20,000 bases of DNA. It comes from Theodoxus fluviatilis. Taxonomy: Eukaryota > Mollusca > Gastropoda > Cycloneritida > Neritidae. Below the pieces are notes generated by a model. It made no database searches. It saw nothing but the letters and a program-made list of their open reading frames with translations, and had not been told where the DNA came from. Location: positions 30,001 to 50,000 of the forward strand of contig JAWQFJ010026657.1 in assembly GCA_034096865.1 (NCBI GenBank), written 5' to 3'. Of this stretch, positions 1-9,730 are shown piece by piece (position 1 is the first letter of the stretch; each line of letters starts with the position of its first letter). A program made the position numbers and the translations under genes.

Positions 1-232
1 TGCCTTTTTAACCGAAGCTTTCAAACATGGCTTCGTTTTCCCCTTTCATCCTGTGGGCAGTCCTTCCAGCGCTGCACCGTGCCGTGCCGTTCCCGTGTCA
101 AGGGAAATTGGCATTGTGCACAGCACCAGAGCCTGCTGGTCCACTCAGCTGCTTGATCTGACCAATCAGTGATGGCGTCTCCAACCTCGCCAGTGCAACA
201 GTTTTTCCAGAGGAAAAATCCTCGCTCATAAT
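1..232. other. Unassigned single-copy sequence
   Basis: This is mixed-composition DNA before the first microsatellite. I see no repeat structure, RNA fold or protein similarity that I can name. Open frames entering it from the right on the minus strand are continuations of (GT)n translation and are not credible genes. Confidence 0.5.
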
Positions 233-307
233 AACCACACACGCAGACACATGAACGGATAAAGACATACGAACAGACACAGGACAGACACATGAGCGCG
301 CGCGCGT

Positions 308-361
<54 letters not shown>

Positions 362-405
362 ACACATACAGACACACACAAATACAGACACGCACACGCA
401 CTCAG

Positions 406-454
<49 letters not shown>

Positions 455-624
455 ACTCACACACACTCACACACACACACACACATGAACAGATACAGAC
501 CAATACATATACATACACACACAGTCCCACTCACACTTATACACATACACGCACATACATGCGCACAAACACACGCACGCACTCCCGCGCTTGCTCACAC
601 ACACACACACGCACGCACACACAC

Positions 625-685
<61 letters not shown>
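233..685. repeat. (CA)n compound microsatellite block
   Basis: The block is about 450 bp of CA-dominated dinucleotide repeat. Three nearly pure runs, at about 308-352, 409-449 and 631-684, are joined by degenerate ACAGA, ACATA and CACG segments. A short alternating GC run at about 296-306 abuts the first CA run, so the purine-pyrimidine alternation there is continuous, a sequence type prone to Z-DNA. Open frames across it, of the His-Thr and Cys-Val type, are translation artefacts. Confidence 0.97.
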
Positions 686-686
<1 letters not shown>

Positions 687-1235
687 ACTTTTCCCACAGA
701 ACATTCCAAGCATATTCTGATTTAAGGGAGATAAGTCGAAACTAGTTGCATGAGTGCATGAATGTAAATTTTGCACTTTCCCGTTGTACGTTCCTCCATT
801 TTTTGGCCAGAGTCTTTGACTGTGCGTATTCTCAAACTTTGAATATCTAGACACAGAATCGCTGCTTCGGATGATTACATGACATTATTTCTTTAGGTAT
901 CGTGTGGCCTTGTTAGTAATGTTGAAACATTTTATATGATTCTTAGAGCATTAAGAACTGTGTGCATTGTTACCCTGAATCATTCTGTGAACCCGACTCA
1001 GTAGTGACTCTGGCACAATTCGCAATTAATGCGTAATAGACTTGACCCTTCGCATTACAGCATTACGCCAAAAATAGTTCGTTCTGATACTTTTTTTCCT
1101 CCAAATTTTACAGAAATCATTCAGATGTCAAAACTTGTTTCCATTTCAACACAAACATTTTATTTTATCGAATAAACGCTTGTTTCTTGCCTCAACAAGA
1201 GTAAGTTAAGAGTTTTGTGCGAAAAAGTCTTAGAA
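686..1235. other. AT-rich sequence without recognisable features
   Basis: About 550 bp of AT-rich, apparently single-copy DNA. I found no credible reading frame, no tandem repeat and no RNA element. It is the left flank of the ribozyme-bearing insertion. Confidence 0.5.
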
Positions 1236-1252
1236 CTATTTTAACGGCGCAT
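1236..1252 (+). repeat. Left target-site duplication of the 1253-1464 insertion
   Basis: This 17-bp stretch recurs at 1460-1476 with a single mismatch, and the last 12 bases (TTAACGGCGCAT, 1241-1252) are identical. The two copies bracket the inverted-repeat element exactly, as expected for a target-site duplication made on retroelement insertion. Confidence 0.75.
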
Positions 1253-1287
1253 CTTGAAAAAGGAGGCCGGTGTTGGACTCGCTGATG

Positions 1288-1359
1288 TAGAGAAAAGAAG
1301 CAAGGAGACTTATCGTCCAACTTCAGAATTTTATTCGCAAAGCTTTCGGGGTCAAGCAG
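1288..1359 (+). repeat. Left arm of inverted repeat
   Basis: This arm is the reverse complement of 1392-1462. The two begin or end with the same AGAGAAAAGAAGCAAGGAGA block. Differences are a handful of substitutions and one inserted base near 1312. In a + strand transcript this arm could base-pair with the ribozyme 3' half and so compete with ribozyme folding. Confidence 0.95.
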
Positions 1360-1364
1360 CGGGT

Positions 1365-1444
1365 AGACTTTCACTGCACTGATGAAGGAGCCTACTTGGC
1401 CCCGAAAGCTTTGCTAATAAAGTTCTGAAGTTGGACGAAAGTCT
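1365..1444 (+). ncRNA. Hammerhead ribozyme candidate (self-cleaving RNA)
   Basis: All conserved core positions are present in order: CUGAUGA at 1379-1385, GAAA at 1404-1407 and UUC ending at 1425, which would cleave after C1425. Stem III pairs 1407-1412 with 1419-1424 around a six-base loop (one G-U pair). Stem II lies in 1386-1403 as GGAGCC against GGCCCC with one A-C mismatch and a UACUU loop. A1386 appears unpaired next to the core, which departs from the usual G-C closing pair. Stem I has an inner helix, 1373-1378 with 1426-1431 (one G-A mismatch), then a five-base bulge at 1432-1436. An outer perfect 8-bp helix follows, 1365-1372 with 1437-1444. A bulged stem I opposite loop II is the typical arrangement for tertiary contacts in fast-cleaving hammerheads. 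The fold is seen in the sequence; activity is inferred. Confidence 0.75.
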
Positions 1445-1462
1445 CCTTGCTTCTTTTCTCTA
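1392..1462 (+). repeat. Right arm of inverted repeat
   Basis: This arm is the reverse complement of 1288-1359 and overlaps the stem II 3' side, GAAA box, stem III and stem I 3' strand of the hammerhead candidate. Its outer end runs into the right direct repeat. Confidence 0.95.
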
Positions 1463-1476
1463 TATTAACGGCGCAT
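1460..1476 (+). repeat. Right target-site duplication of the 1253-1464 insertion
   Basis: It matches 1236-1252 at 16 of 17 positions. The two-base overlap with the arm end (1460-1462) means the exact insertion boundary could lie anywhere from 1459 to 1464. Confidence 0.75.
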
Positions 1477-2730
<1,254 letters not shown>

Positions 2731-3030
2731 ACATCACATGACATGACATGACATGACATGACATCACATCACATCACATCACATCACATCACATTACATC
2801 ACATCACATCACATCACATCGCATTCCGTCACATCACGTCACATTCCATTACATCCCGACACGTCACGTCACATCTCATCACGTCAAATCGCATAATATC
2901 ACGTCACGTCACGTCACATCGAATCACGTTACGTCACGCCACGTCACTTAACGTCACGTCACGCCCCATAACATCACGTCACGTCACATCACATCGCATC
3001 CCACAACACCCCATCCCATCCCATCGTCAC
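2731..3030 (+). repeat. ACATC/ACATG/ACGTC pentanucleotide satellite
   Basis: The tract is about 300 bp of 5-bp periodic repeat. It opens with one ACATC and five ACATG units, continues as nearly pure ACATC to about 2820, then becomes a degenerate mix rich in ACGTC (about 2825-2990) and ends in CCATC-type units. The changes along it look like outward mutational decay of one expanding unit. The plus strand is almost free of G in the ACATC part. His-Ile-Thr-Ser frames through it are artefacts. Confidence 0.93.
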
Positions 3031-3190
3031 ACCACACGTATTAACACCACCGCCAGAAGCATCATCACCTCCACCTTCATTACCAACACCATCTTTTCTA
3101 CCGCCACTCTTGCCACCACCATTGCACCACCATCCTTAACACTTCCACCATCATGACCAACTCACACCCCAAAAACCCAGACACTAACAT
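3031..3190 (+). repeat. G-poor ACC/ATC-rich low-complexity tract
   Basis: C- and A-rich, G-poor sequence with repeated CACCACCA, ACCATC and CCACC motifs and no strict period. It continues the strand asymmetry of the preceding satellite and is probably decayed simple repeat. Confidence 0.6.
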
Positions 3191-4733
3191 AGTCCCTTGA
3201 TGAGTGACAGCACATTGCAGGGGGTGGCTCCAGAGTGGTTGCGGATTTTTCTCTAGTTTCCTGCGAGATAGCGAAGCTCTACGGACACGATGTAGTGTGC
3301 GCAGAAAGGTCAGGTCAGCACTCGCAAACAGAGTTTGATGGATGCGAAGCTGATGTGTAAAAACAGATCAGACGCTGAAGCTCTGTCGGTTGACGTCCTG
3401 TAGCGACAACAATGCCACTCTGTACGTCTGGCTGTCAGGGAGAGAGAAGCAGAAACAGAATAACCTTATGGATTACAAAATCCAGATCCATTCGGTCTTC
3501 CAGATGGAAATGCTATCAGTTTCCTTGACCTTCATGCATTTTTCGCCCAGGAGCTGAGTGAGAAATGAAGAGTGATCTTGAGGGCTTGCTTTCCTTTCTG
3601 GGGCGGGCACTGGCAAATCTAACTAATGCCATTGTATCCGGCATCCAAAAACTAGGATGTACGCTAATTTTCATGAATGTATTTATACTCTGTGGAAATA
3701 TAAGCAAACAAACTCATGCACTTTATCATTTTCCCGCTACTACGATTTTGCTCTTTGTCTCAGTATTAAAAAAAATTCACAAGAGAAAACCTTTGGACGC
3801 ATGTAACTCTGGATCTGCAGAGGTGATTTTCAAAAATCAAAGAGCTCTGAGCTCAGAATCATTAGGTTTATGAAACAAATTCAAAGGCAGAACTTTGCAG
3901 GTTTCCTCTATATTTCGTGAGGAATTGCCACTGACCCTTTCTAAACACATTGATGGCATGTGGAGAAACACTGCATCCGCAAAACTGTCGGCAAATGACT
4001 CTCCCTTCGAAGGAGATGAAGGATTTATTGCTGGTCGTAAAAGGTCTCAAGAGTGACAAAGAGCTTCGTGTAACTTCATCAGGATCGGCAGCATCTTCAA
4101 AGAGGCAACCACGACAACAAGGGGCCTTCTGAAGCTTCGAGAAAGGCCGATAGCCCTTGAGGATTTCAAAGCGTTTGCTATGGCAGGGAAGATCATGGAA
4201 GATCCAAGTGCAGGGATGTGAAGGACATCAGATCCGCTAACCATTGCTCTTGGCATTTAAAGACTCAGCCAGGGAGTATGCGGGATTTTAACCTTCACGT
4301 GATGGATAGGTGCTTTTCCCGAAGGCGGTAACTCGTTCGTACCCCGGGAAATCATCTAGTGATAATCGCTAGGTCCGAAAAGTGGCGAGCTCTCTAATGG
4401 CGAGGTGACTCCTTCAAAGGAAGGCATGTTGCCATGACGACTCTGTGGAGAATTCCAGTTAACTATGCATTGCTCCAGCTATCTGCAAAGTATCCCCATG
4501 CTGGCTCACTACCTCTTTCATAACAGCCTGAGTTGCGCGGTCGATCAAGTCAACTACATGTATATGGTCCACCAGTGTAAAAAGAGAAAAGTCACTTCCA
4601 CGGTACTGTTACAAAGCTGCAGGATGAGGTCACCTGCACTAGAGAGCTGTCTCATTTTATAGTTGTTTAAGTACACTTCAGTATCGTGCGAGGACTCTTC
4701 ACAACACATATTCTGTTCTTTAACAGCTAGTCT

Positions 4734-4735
<2 letters not shown>
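3191..4735. other. Long stretch with no recognised gene
   Basis: About 1.5 kb of mixed sequence. Short frames such as 3565-3873 (+, 102 codons) and 4047-4256 (-) overlap other frames and show no domain, signal peptide or codon pattern that I can support. No RNA gene, tandem repeat or terminal repeat was seen. Confidence 0.5.
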
Positions 4736-4774
<39 letters not shown>

Positions 4775-4781
4775 AGCGCGC

Positions 4782-4816
<35 letters not shown>

Positions 4817-4950
4817 AGCGCGCGCACACGTGTGTGTGTGTGTGTGTGTGTGCGAGCGCGCACACACGTGTGTGTGTGTGCGTGTGCCTGCGTGCGTGCA
4901 CGTGCGTATGTGCGTGTATTTGTGCGCGCGCAAGTGCGCGTGTGTAAGTG

Positions 4951-4958
<8 letters not shown>
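4736..4958 (+). repeat. (TG)n/(GC)n cassette microsatellite
   Basis: Runs of TG alternate with short linkers of the form CGAG(A)GCGCGCACA(C/T)G. At least three TG-plus-linker cassettes of about 45 bp can be seen between 4736 and 4870, after which the pattern degenerates into CGTGCG-type sequence. Almost every step is purine-pyrimidine alternation, and the linkers create short CACACGTGTG palindromes. Frames through it are artefacts. Confidence 0.93.
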
Positions 4959-5285
<327 letters not shown>

Positions 5286-5537
5286 AGAACGGCACGAGAG
5301 AACGGCTTAATTTGAATATGCTTATCTCTTTAGGTACATTCTAGCTCTTCTTGCTTAACAAAAGTATTGATATGTATAAGTTTAAATGAGAATCTGCCAA
5401 ACCATCACCTAAAACTAAACCAACTTGCAACGAGAATACAGTGGCAATACCTGTCACTGTCTGTACTGGTTCGATGCAAATGGTGCCCAATGCGTTCAAA
5501 GTAAGAGTATAAGAAGGTACTTTTGTCATAAGTACAA
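5286..5537. other. Unassigned sequence between microsatellite and LINE tail
   Basis: About 250 bp with no feature I can name. It is the 3' flank of the minus-strand LINE insertion, so its leftmost bases may include an unresolved target duplication. Confidence 0.45.
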
Positions 5538-5592
<55 letters not shown>

Positions 5593-5983
5593 TAGTTTAT
5601 TTACGCACATACCTTCCCTTGACAGGCAAGCTCATGGCGTTTACAATCCAAAGAATCAATACTCATACAACCGCTCAACACCACATTCCTACAAAAACTC
5701 ACACACTACACACATAAACAAAAACAAAAACTGAAATCCAATAGAACAAACTATACAATATACACAGCACTTGCAGGCAAGGTCATGTAAGGCGAAGCAG
5801 CTCAGCGGGAAAGGCGGATCGGAAGAAGTGGGTCTTTAGAGCACTTTTGAACTGGGGCAGAGTGTCAGAATGACGGACTGAGAGAGGGAGACTATTCCAG
5901 GTTACAGGTCCAATATTGGAGAAGGCACGCTGTCCTTGAGTTTTCTTGCTACGGCGGGGGACCTTAAGTATTCTAGAGTCACA
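5538..5983 (-). mobile_element. 5'-truncated LINE (CR1/L2-like) 3' end, copy A
   Basis: Reading on the minus strand, this is the last part of a non-LTR retrotransposon. It has about 66 codons of the ORF2 C-terminus, a stop at 5783-5785, roughly 190 bp of 3' UTR and a terminal (ATT)n tail of 18 copies (AAT at 5538-5591 on the plus strand). The end of the UTR, about 5592-5650, is shared with copy B at 6440-6529, so the two are one family. The clade is inferred from the C-terminal style and the tail; the catalytic reverse-transcriptase motifs are missing. Confidence 0.85.
5783..5983 (-). pseudogene. LINE ORF2 C-terminal fragment, copy A
   Basis: The translation keeps the hallmark tail of LINE reverse-transcriptase polyproteins in one open frame. 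In order it shows CDSRILKVPRR, then GQRAFSNIGPVTWNSLP, then a QFKSALKTHFFRSAF block before the stop. The family usually shows D-S-R-x-L-x-V-P-R, R-A-F-S-x-x-G-P-x-x-W-N-S-L-P and F-K-x-x-L-K-T-x-x-F in that order. A stop codon at 5984-5986 ends the similarity upstream, so this is a 5'-truncated relic that cannot encode an active enzyme. The C-terminal block lies beyond the polymerase domain. Confidence 0.85.
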
Positions 5984-6168
5984 TCACATCCTTTTCACTT
6001 TCCACTTCGGTATTCCTGGAAAGTTTTTTTTGTACATCACACAAGAGGGTTCGACGTTCTGACGCCCGTATTACCTAATGTAAGCACTCAGCTTGTAGAG
6101 ACAAAAACCAAAGTCTCTGATGAAGACTCCAGTGTCAGAAAAACATCCTTCCCCTTCGGGTAATCTAA

Positions 6169-6309
6169 TTGTGCTCATCTTTTTCTTACATCGACTCTGT
6201 AACGTGGAATAGCCTACCTTTCCCTGTCCGTCACTCTGATTCCATGTCCCAGTTCAAAACCTCCCTCAAGACACACCTGTTCCGGTCAGTCTTTCCTGAC
6301 AAGCAGTGA
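6169..6309 (+). pseudogene. LINE ORF2 C-terminal fragment, copy B
   Basis: The frame ends with FSYIDSVTWNSLPFPVRHSD, then QFKTSLKTHLFRSVF and a stop. It aligns with copy A from the F-S residues onward, including the conserved W-N-S-L-P and L-K-T-H-x-F-R blocks. Sequence upstream of about 6185 no longer resembles the family, and a stop lies at 6166-6168. It is therefore a truncated, inactive relic. Confidence 0.82.
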
Positions 6310-6529
6310 AGTGCTTCACAAGGCGCCTCTTTTATGTTTCGTGTTTTGTTTATTGCCTGCTACTTCATTATTTGTATTGTATTTTTTTTTCTTTTATTTT
6401 AACTGTACAGTGTGCGAGTGTTAGAATGCTTTGTATGAGTGTAGACTTTCTCATTGTAAACGCCATGAGCTTGCCTATTAGGGAAGGTATGTGCGTAGAA
6501 ATAGTCTGTATTATTATTATTATTATTAT
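6169..6529 (+). mobile_element. 5'-truncated LINE (CR1/L2-like) 3' end, copy B
   Basis: This is a plus-strand copy of the same family as copy A, in opposite orientation, with the truncated 5' ends facing each other about 185 bp apart. It has a short ORF2 C-terminus (stop at 6307-6309), a T-rich 3' UTR and a terminal ATT tail of between six and seven copies (6510-6529). The UTR end (GTAAACGCCATGAGCTTGCC, 6457-6476) matches copy A in reverse complement. Confidence 0.85.
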
Positions 6530-7556
6530 CTCATTTTGATATAAATTGGTTTCGCCGTGTCACTTGCTTGCAAAATTACCCCCTTTTATCACAGTGTCAC
6601 ATTTGGGGAACTTATGCGTTTTAAACATTGCAGGATTATCTCCTCCTCGACATCTTTTAAAATCGCCTATGTAAGAACGCTTCTACGACATTCTTTGATT
6701 TTCTGTATTTTACCTTGAAATTTTCACAGGTTTTGTTTTTACATACACTGCAATTAAATTTTGAATGAAAGTGTTGTTTTTTTAATTTGCTGAGTGTGTC
6801 TGTCAGCTTCACGGACTCGGAAGCAACGTCTCTTAGGCGAGGGCCTTTCATGTGACAGATTTGGTGTTTGCTGGTTGAATGAACCAACATTTTCAAGTGT
6901 TAGGAATGCACTTTAAGTGAATGAATGCAATATAACTGTCACCTACGACTGTATTGATTTGTGTCCATGGTAGATATTTAGGTACGGTTTCAGGATTTAT
7001 GGTGTCCCACAGGTGATATCTTAAGCAGTTTCCGCTGTATGGTTTATCTTGGACCTGTAATCATTCTCGTAGTGTGCGCGTTCTTTCGGTTTAACGAGTT
7101 GAAGTTTACGTTGCTAGGAAGCCATAAAACACTGTTTTCGTTGAAACAAAGGTTGTTTTGTTCTGTTGTCCTGCGTGACATACCTCACAACACATTTCCA
7201 GAAATACCTTCGAGCGTGTTTCCTGTTTTCAGCATGATCTCAGTTGTCAAAACCTATTTTGTGTGTAAGCCAATGCATTCCTCTGCGGAGTTCCATTCCT
7301 TTCACTGTGCAAAATGGCGAAGACGAGGGGTGTTACGACGCATTTGATAGAGGAGCAAAATAAGGGTTATGCATCACTCAAACAGCGTTGTGAAAGTACT
7401 CTTTCCTTACTCGTGTTTTGAATTGTGGCACAAAGCCGCAAGAAGTATGAAATCCTCATAACTGTTGCAGTTGCTCATTTGCGCCACGTTTACACAGGAA
7501 TTATGTAGAGAATGCCAATTTTACAAGATAAACCCTCTGTTATTCGGAAAACAGTG
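6530..7556. other. AT-rich stretch with no recognised gene
   Basis: About 1 kb of AT-rich sequence. Frames at 6657-6896 (-) and 7039-7347 (+) are short and lack recognisable domains. A CAAAATGGCG motif at 7310-7319 resembles a YY1-type site, but nothing around it supports a promoter. Confidence 0.45.
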
Positions 7557-7609
<53 letters not shown>

Positions 7610-7626
7610 CGCGCGTGTGTGTGTGT
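7557..7626 (+). repeat. (TG)n(GC)n(TG)n microsatellite
   Basis: About 22 TG units are followed by a pure GC run (7601-7615) and a short second TG run. The whole 70 bp is uninterrupted purine-pyrimidine alternation, a Z-DNA-prone sequence. Confidence 0.97.
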
Positions 7627-9380
7627 TTAATCCTTTTGAAGACATAGTTTCGCATTGTTTTCAAAATTGTGTTTTAAAACATTGTTTGCGAAGACATCGA
7701 GGTACATAACTGAAAGGGTTTCAGTAAGTGACTTTGGCTCCTAATGCATCATTATTCTCCACCTATCACAAAGATCCGTCATTAAACTAAAGTGCTCTGG
7801 CATTTCACGGCAGTCAGGCGAGGAGCCATATATATTTAGTGCTATTTCTTAATCGATGACATGTTCAGAATTCTTTGGCTCTTCGAAACTGTCATACAAT
7901 ATTTTCATTTTTTCTATGTGATATAACGTGGCAACAATAACGCTCATTTCTGAGGCATATGGCCACTGACGTGATCTGCTAGTGTGGTTGGAGGGATTCG
8001 TATCGCATTTGGGCGCCTCACTAGAGTATGAGCACGTATGTGACCTCCAGCCCAAAATGAGACGGATGTTAGCTCTAGGAATTTCGTACCTATAAGAATG
8101 ATTGATAAACGGAGACATTTCTCTTCCTAATGATGCAAAAATCTTGAAAATGGGAGGAATAGTAACAAAGTTATGATCTACTGAAGACAGGTACAATTTG
8201 AGAAATAGGGTTTTACAATTTTGGGAATGTTTTAAATGTAACATATTGTTATCAACGTGATAAATATTTTGAATTGAGTGTATCAACTGATAAGCTAGAC
8301 AGCTACCAACGGAAAGAAAATCAGACAAGATCGGTCGGGAGAGGCCTTGAGCCACGCAAGGCAGAAAAAGGGTCTGATTTCAGCGAGATGCTGCACCAGG
8401 TGAATGGAATTAAACTGAGACTTCTACTGTTTACATTGATTATTTGGGTCGCATTGTACGTCAAAGAGTGTCGTATTGAGAGACCACGTTCCATTATGAT
8501 GACATTGATCATTGCTTGCGATGAGCACTGGCTTTTGTGCGTACGACAATTTCAGGTCATGGGACTCTTGATATAAAGGGTCTGTGAAGTCAAGTGCTGA
8601 ATTTCATATGAGAGACGAGGAGAGTGGTTAATGATGCGATACAAGAAGGCGCGTGTACGGTTGCAAACGACTCCGTCATTTATGTGTCAATGTAGCGCTT
8701 TGTCCAGAGAGTTTGATTTACCACAAAACACGAGCCTTGTCATCAAAACAGTTACTTTTATGATTTTCTTCAACTTAGAACAGATTTTATCATCACCTGT
8801 TTACAATGAAAACTGTGATGAATTTAGGTAAACTATTGGAATTTGAAATATCTTAAGGCATGTCACATATAATGATGTAAGCGATTACAATAAGACACAG
8901 CAATGGGTCAGTACACTATAGGTCCACAGAGACAGAGACAGGTGGTGAAACACTACGCAGAAAGGCTATAAAACCAAGCTGACAGGACAGTTTCCGAGTG
9001 CAGACTGAGTTCAATAACTTATTGAATCACCAAGTTAAATTTGTGTTTAAAATATTAATACTCCCGCGCAATTACCTCTCGGTTGCTACCCTGTGTCGCT
9101 ACCCTGTATTTTAATCCTGTCTGTGCGTGAATGAGTATTAATGTACATGTCTGAGGTGAACATCTAAGTTGCATCTTCCCGTCTGTGTGACTGTGTGAAT
9201 GTTGGTTCAACGTTCATGACGGGCCAAAACAAAACATAGTTCTAACAGGAGCTTCCCCAACGTATCCAACGTGTTTATTAACTTGTGTTCACCTGATAAT
9301 AATGCCCGGGGCTGAACACTCCTCCCACAGTCCTGACAGCCCGTAACGTCAATGAAAGAGCTCAAATGCGTTGTTTTAAG
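7627..9380. other. Long stretch with no supported gene
   Basis: About 1.75 kb of AT-rich, apparently single-copy sequence. The longest frame outside repeats lies here (minus strand, 7849-8355, 168 codons). It has no domain, no signal sequence and no family resemblance that I recognise, and it overlaps other frames, so I do not call it a gene. A TATAAAA motif at 8967-8973 is discussed separately. Confidence 0.45.
8967..8973 (+). promoter_or_regulatory. TATA-box-like motif
   Basis: A TATAAAA in a GC-flanked context (GGCTATAAAACC) is followed about 30 bases downstream by TTCCGAGTGCAGACTG, a plausible start region. No coding frame follows. It could belong to a solo LTR or a decayed promoter, or be chance in AT-rich DNA. 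Confidence 0.2.
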
Positions 9381-9730
9381 CATGTCCAACAAAGCTGGTG
9401 GACATGTTGTGACAGCGTGTCCAACAAAGCTGGTGGACATTTTGTGACAGCATGCCCAACAAAGCTGGTGGACATTTTGTGACAGCATGTTCAACAAAGC
9501 TGGTGGACATTTTATAACAGCGTGTCCAACAAAACTGGTAGACATGTTGTGACAGCGTGTCCAACAAAGCTGATGGACATTTTGTGACAGCATGTCCAAC
9601 AAACCTTGTGGACATGTTGTGACAGCATGTCCAACAAAGCTGGTGGACATGTTGTGACAGCATGTCCAACAAAGCTTGTGGACATTTTGTGACAGCATGT
9701 CCAACAAAGCTGGTGGACATTTTATGAAAG
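9381..9730 (+). repeat. 35-bp minisatellite, ten copies
   Basis: Ten tandem units start at 9381 and every 35 bases thereafter up to 9696. The period holds without a single insertion or deletion; variation is by substitution only. Each unit contains TGTCCA and TGGACA separated by about ten bases, extending to CATGTCCA/TGGACATG in some units, so a single strand can form a 6-8-bp hairpin per unit. Because 35 is not a multiple of three, the minus-strand open frames through the array cycle through three frames and are not credible proteins. Confidence 0.96.

Larger units (their letters stand above)
1253..1464 (+). mobile_element. Penelope-like (hammerhead-bearing) inverted-repeat insertion
   Basis: The ~212-bp insertion is bounded by 12-17-bp direct repeats. 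It contains two arms, 1288-1359 and 1392-1462, that are reverse complements over about 71 bp with few mismatches and one extra base in the left arm. A 32-nt centre separates them, and about 35 nt of unmatched sequence (1253-1287) precedes the left arm. The right arm plus centre carries a complete hammerhead ribozyme core. The left arm carries only the antiparallel copy of the ribozyme 3' half. Hammerhead ribozymes in terminal repeats, with repeats that can lie inverted, are known from Penelope-like retroelements, and I infer that origin. There is no reverse-transcriptase sequence here, so this is a truncated or non-autonomous copy. A short retrozyme-type element is an alternative. Confidence 0.65.

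Noticed and set aside
21..854. Many open frames of 60-142 codons on both strands across the CA block
   Set aside because: They translate dinucleotide repeats (His-Thr, Cys-Val) and have no non-repeat domain; the frames exist only because the repeat lacks stops.
6110..6170. Second hammerhead-like motif: CTGATGA at 6117-6123 with AGAAA after a GAC/GTC stem
   Set aside because: Stem II would be only 3 bp with an A-A mismatch at its base, and no stem III places a U opposite the A after GAA. The core is incomplete.
7849..8355. 168-codon minus-strand frame, the longest outside repeats
   Set aside because: No motif, signal, membrane segment or family resemblance. Composition looks like ordinary translated AT-rich DNA and competing frames overlap it. 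A homology search would be decisive.
9381..9730. CRISPR-like array (35-bp periodic units)
   Set aside because: There are no unique spacers; the whole unit repeats directly head to tail, and the surroundings are eukaryotic repeat DNA.
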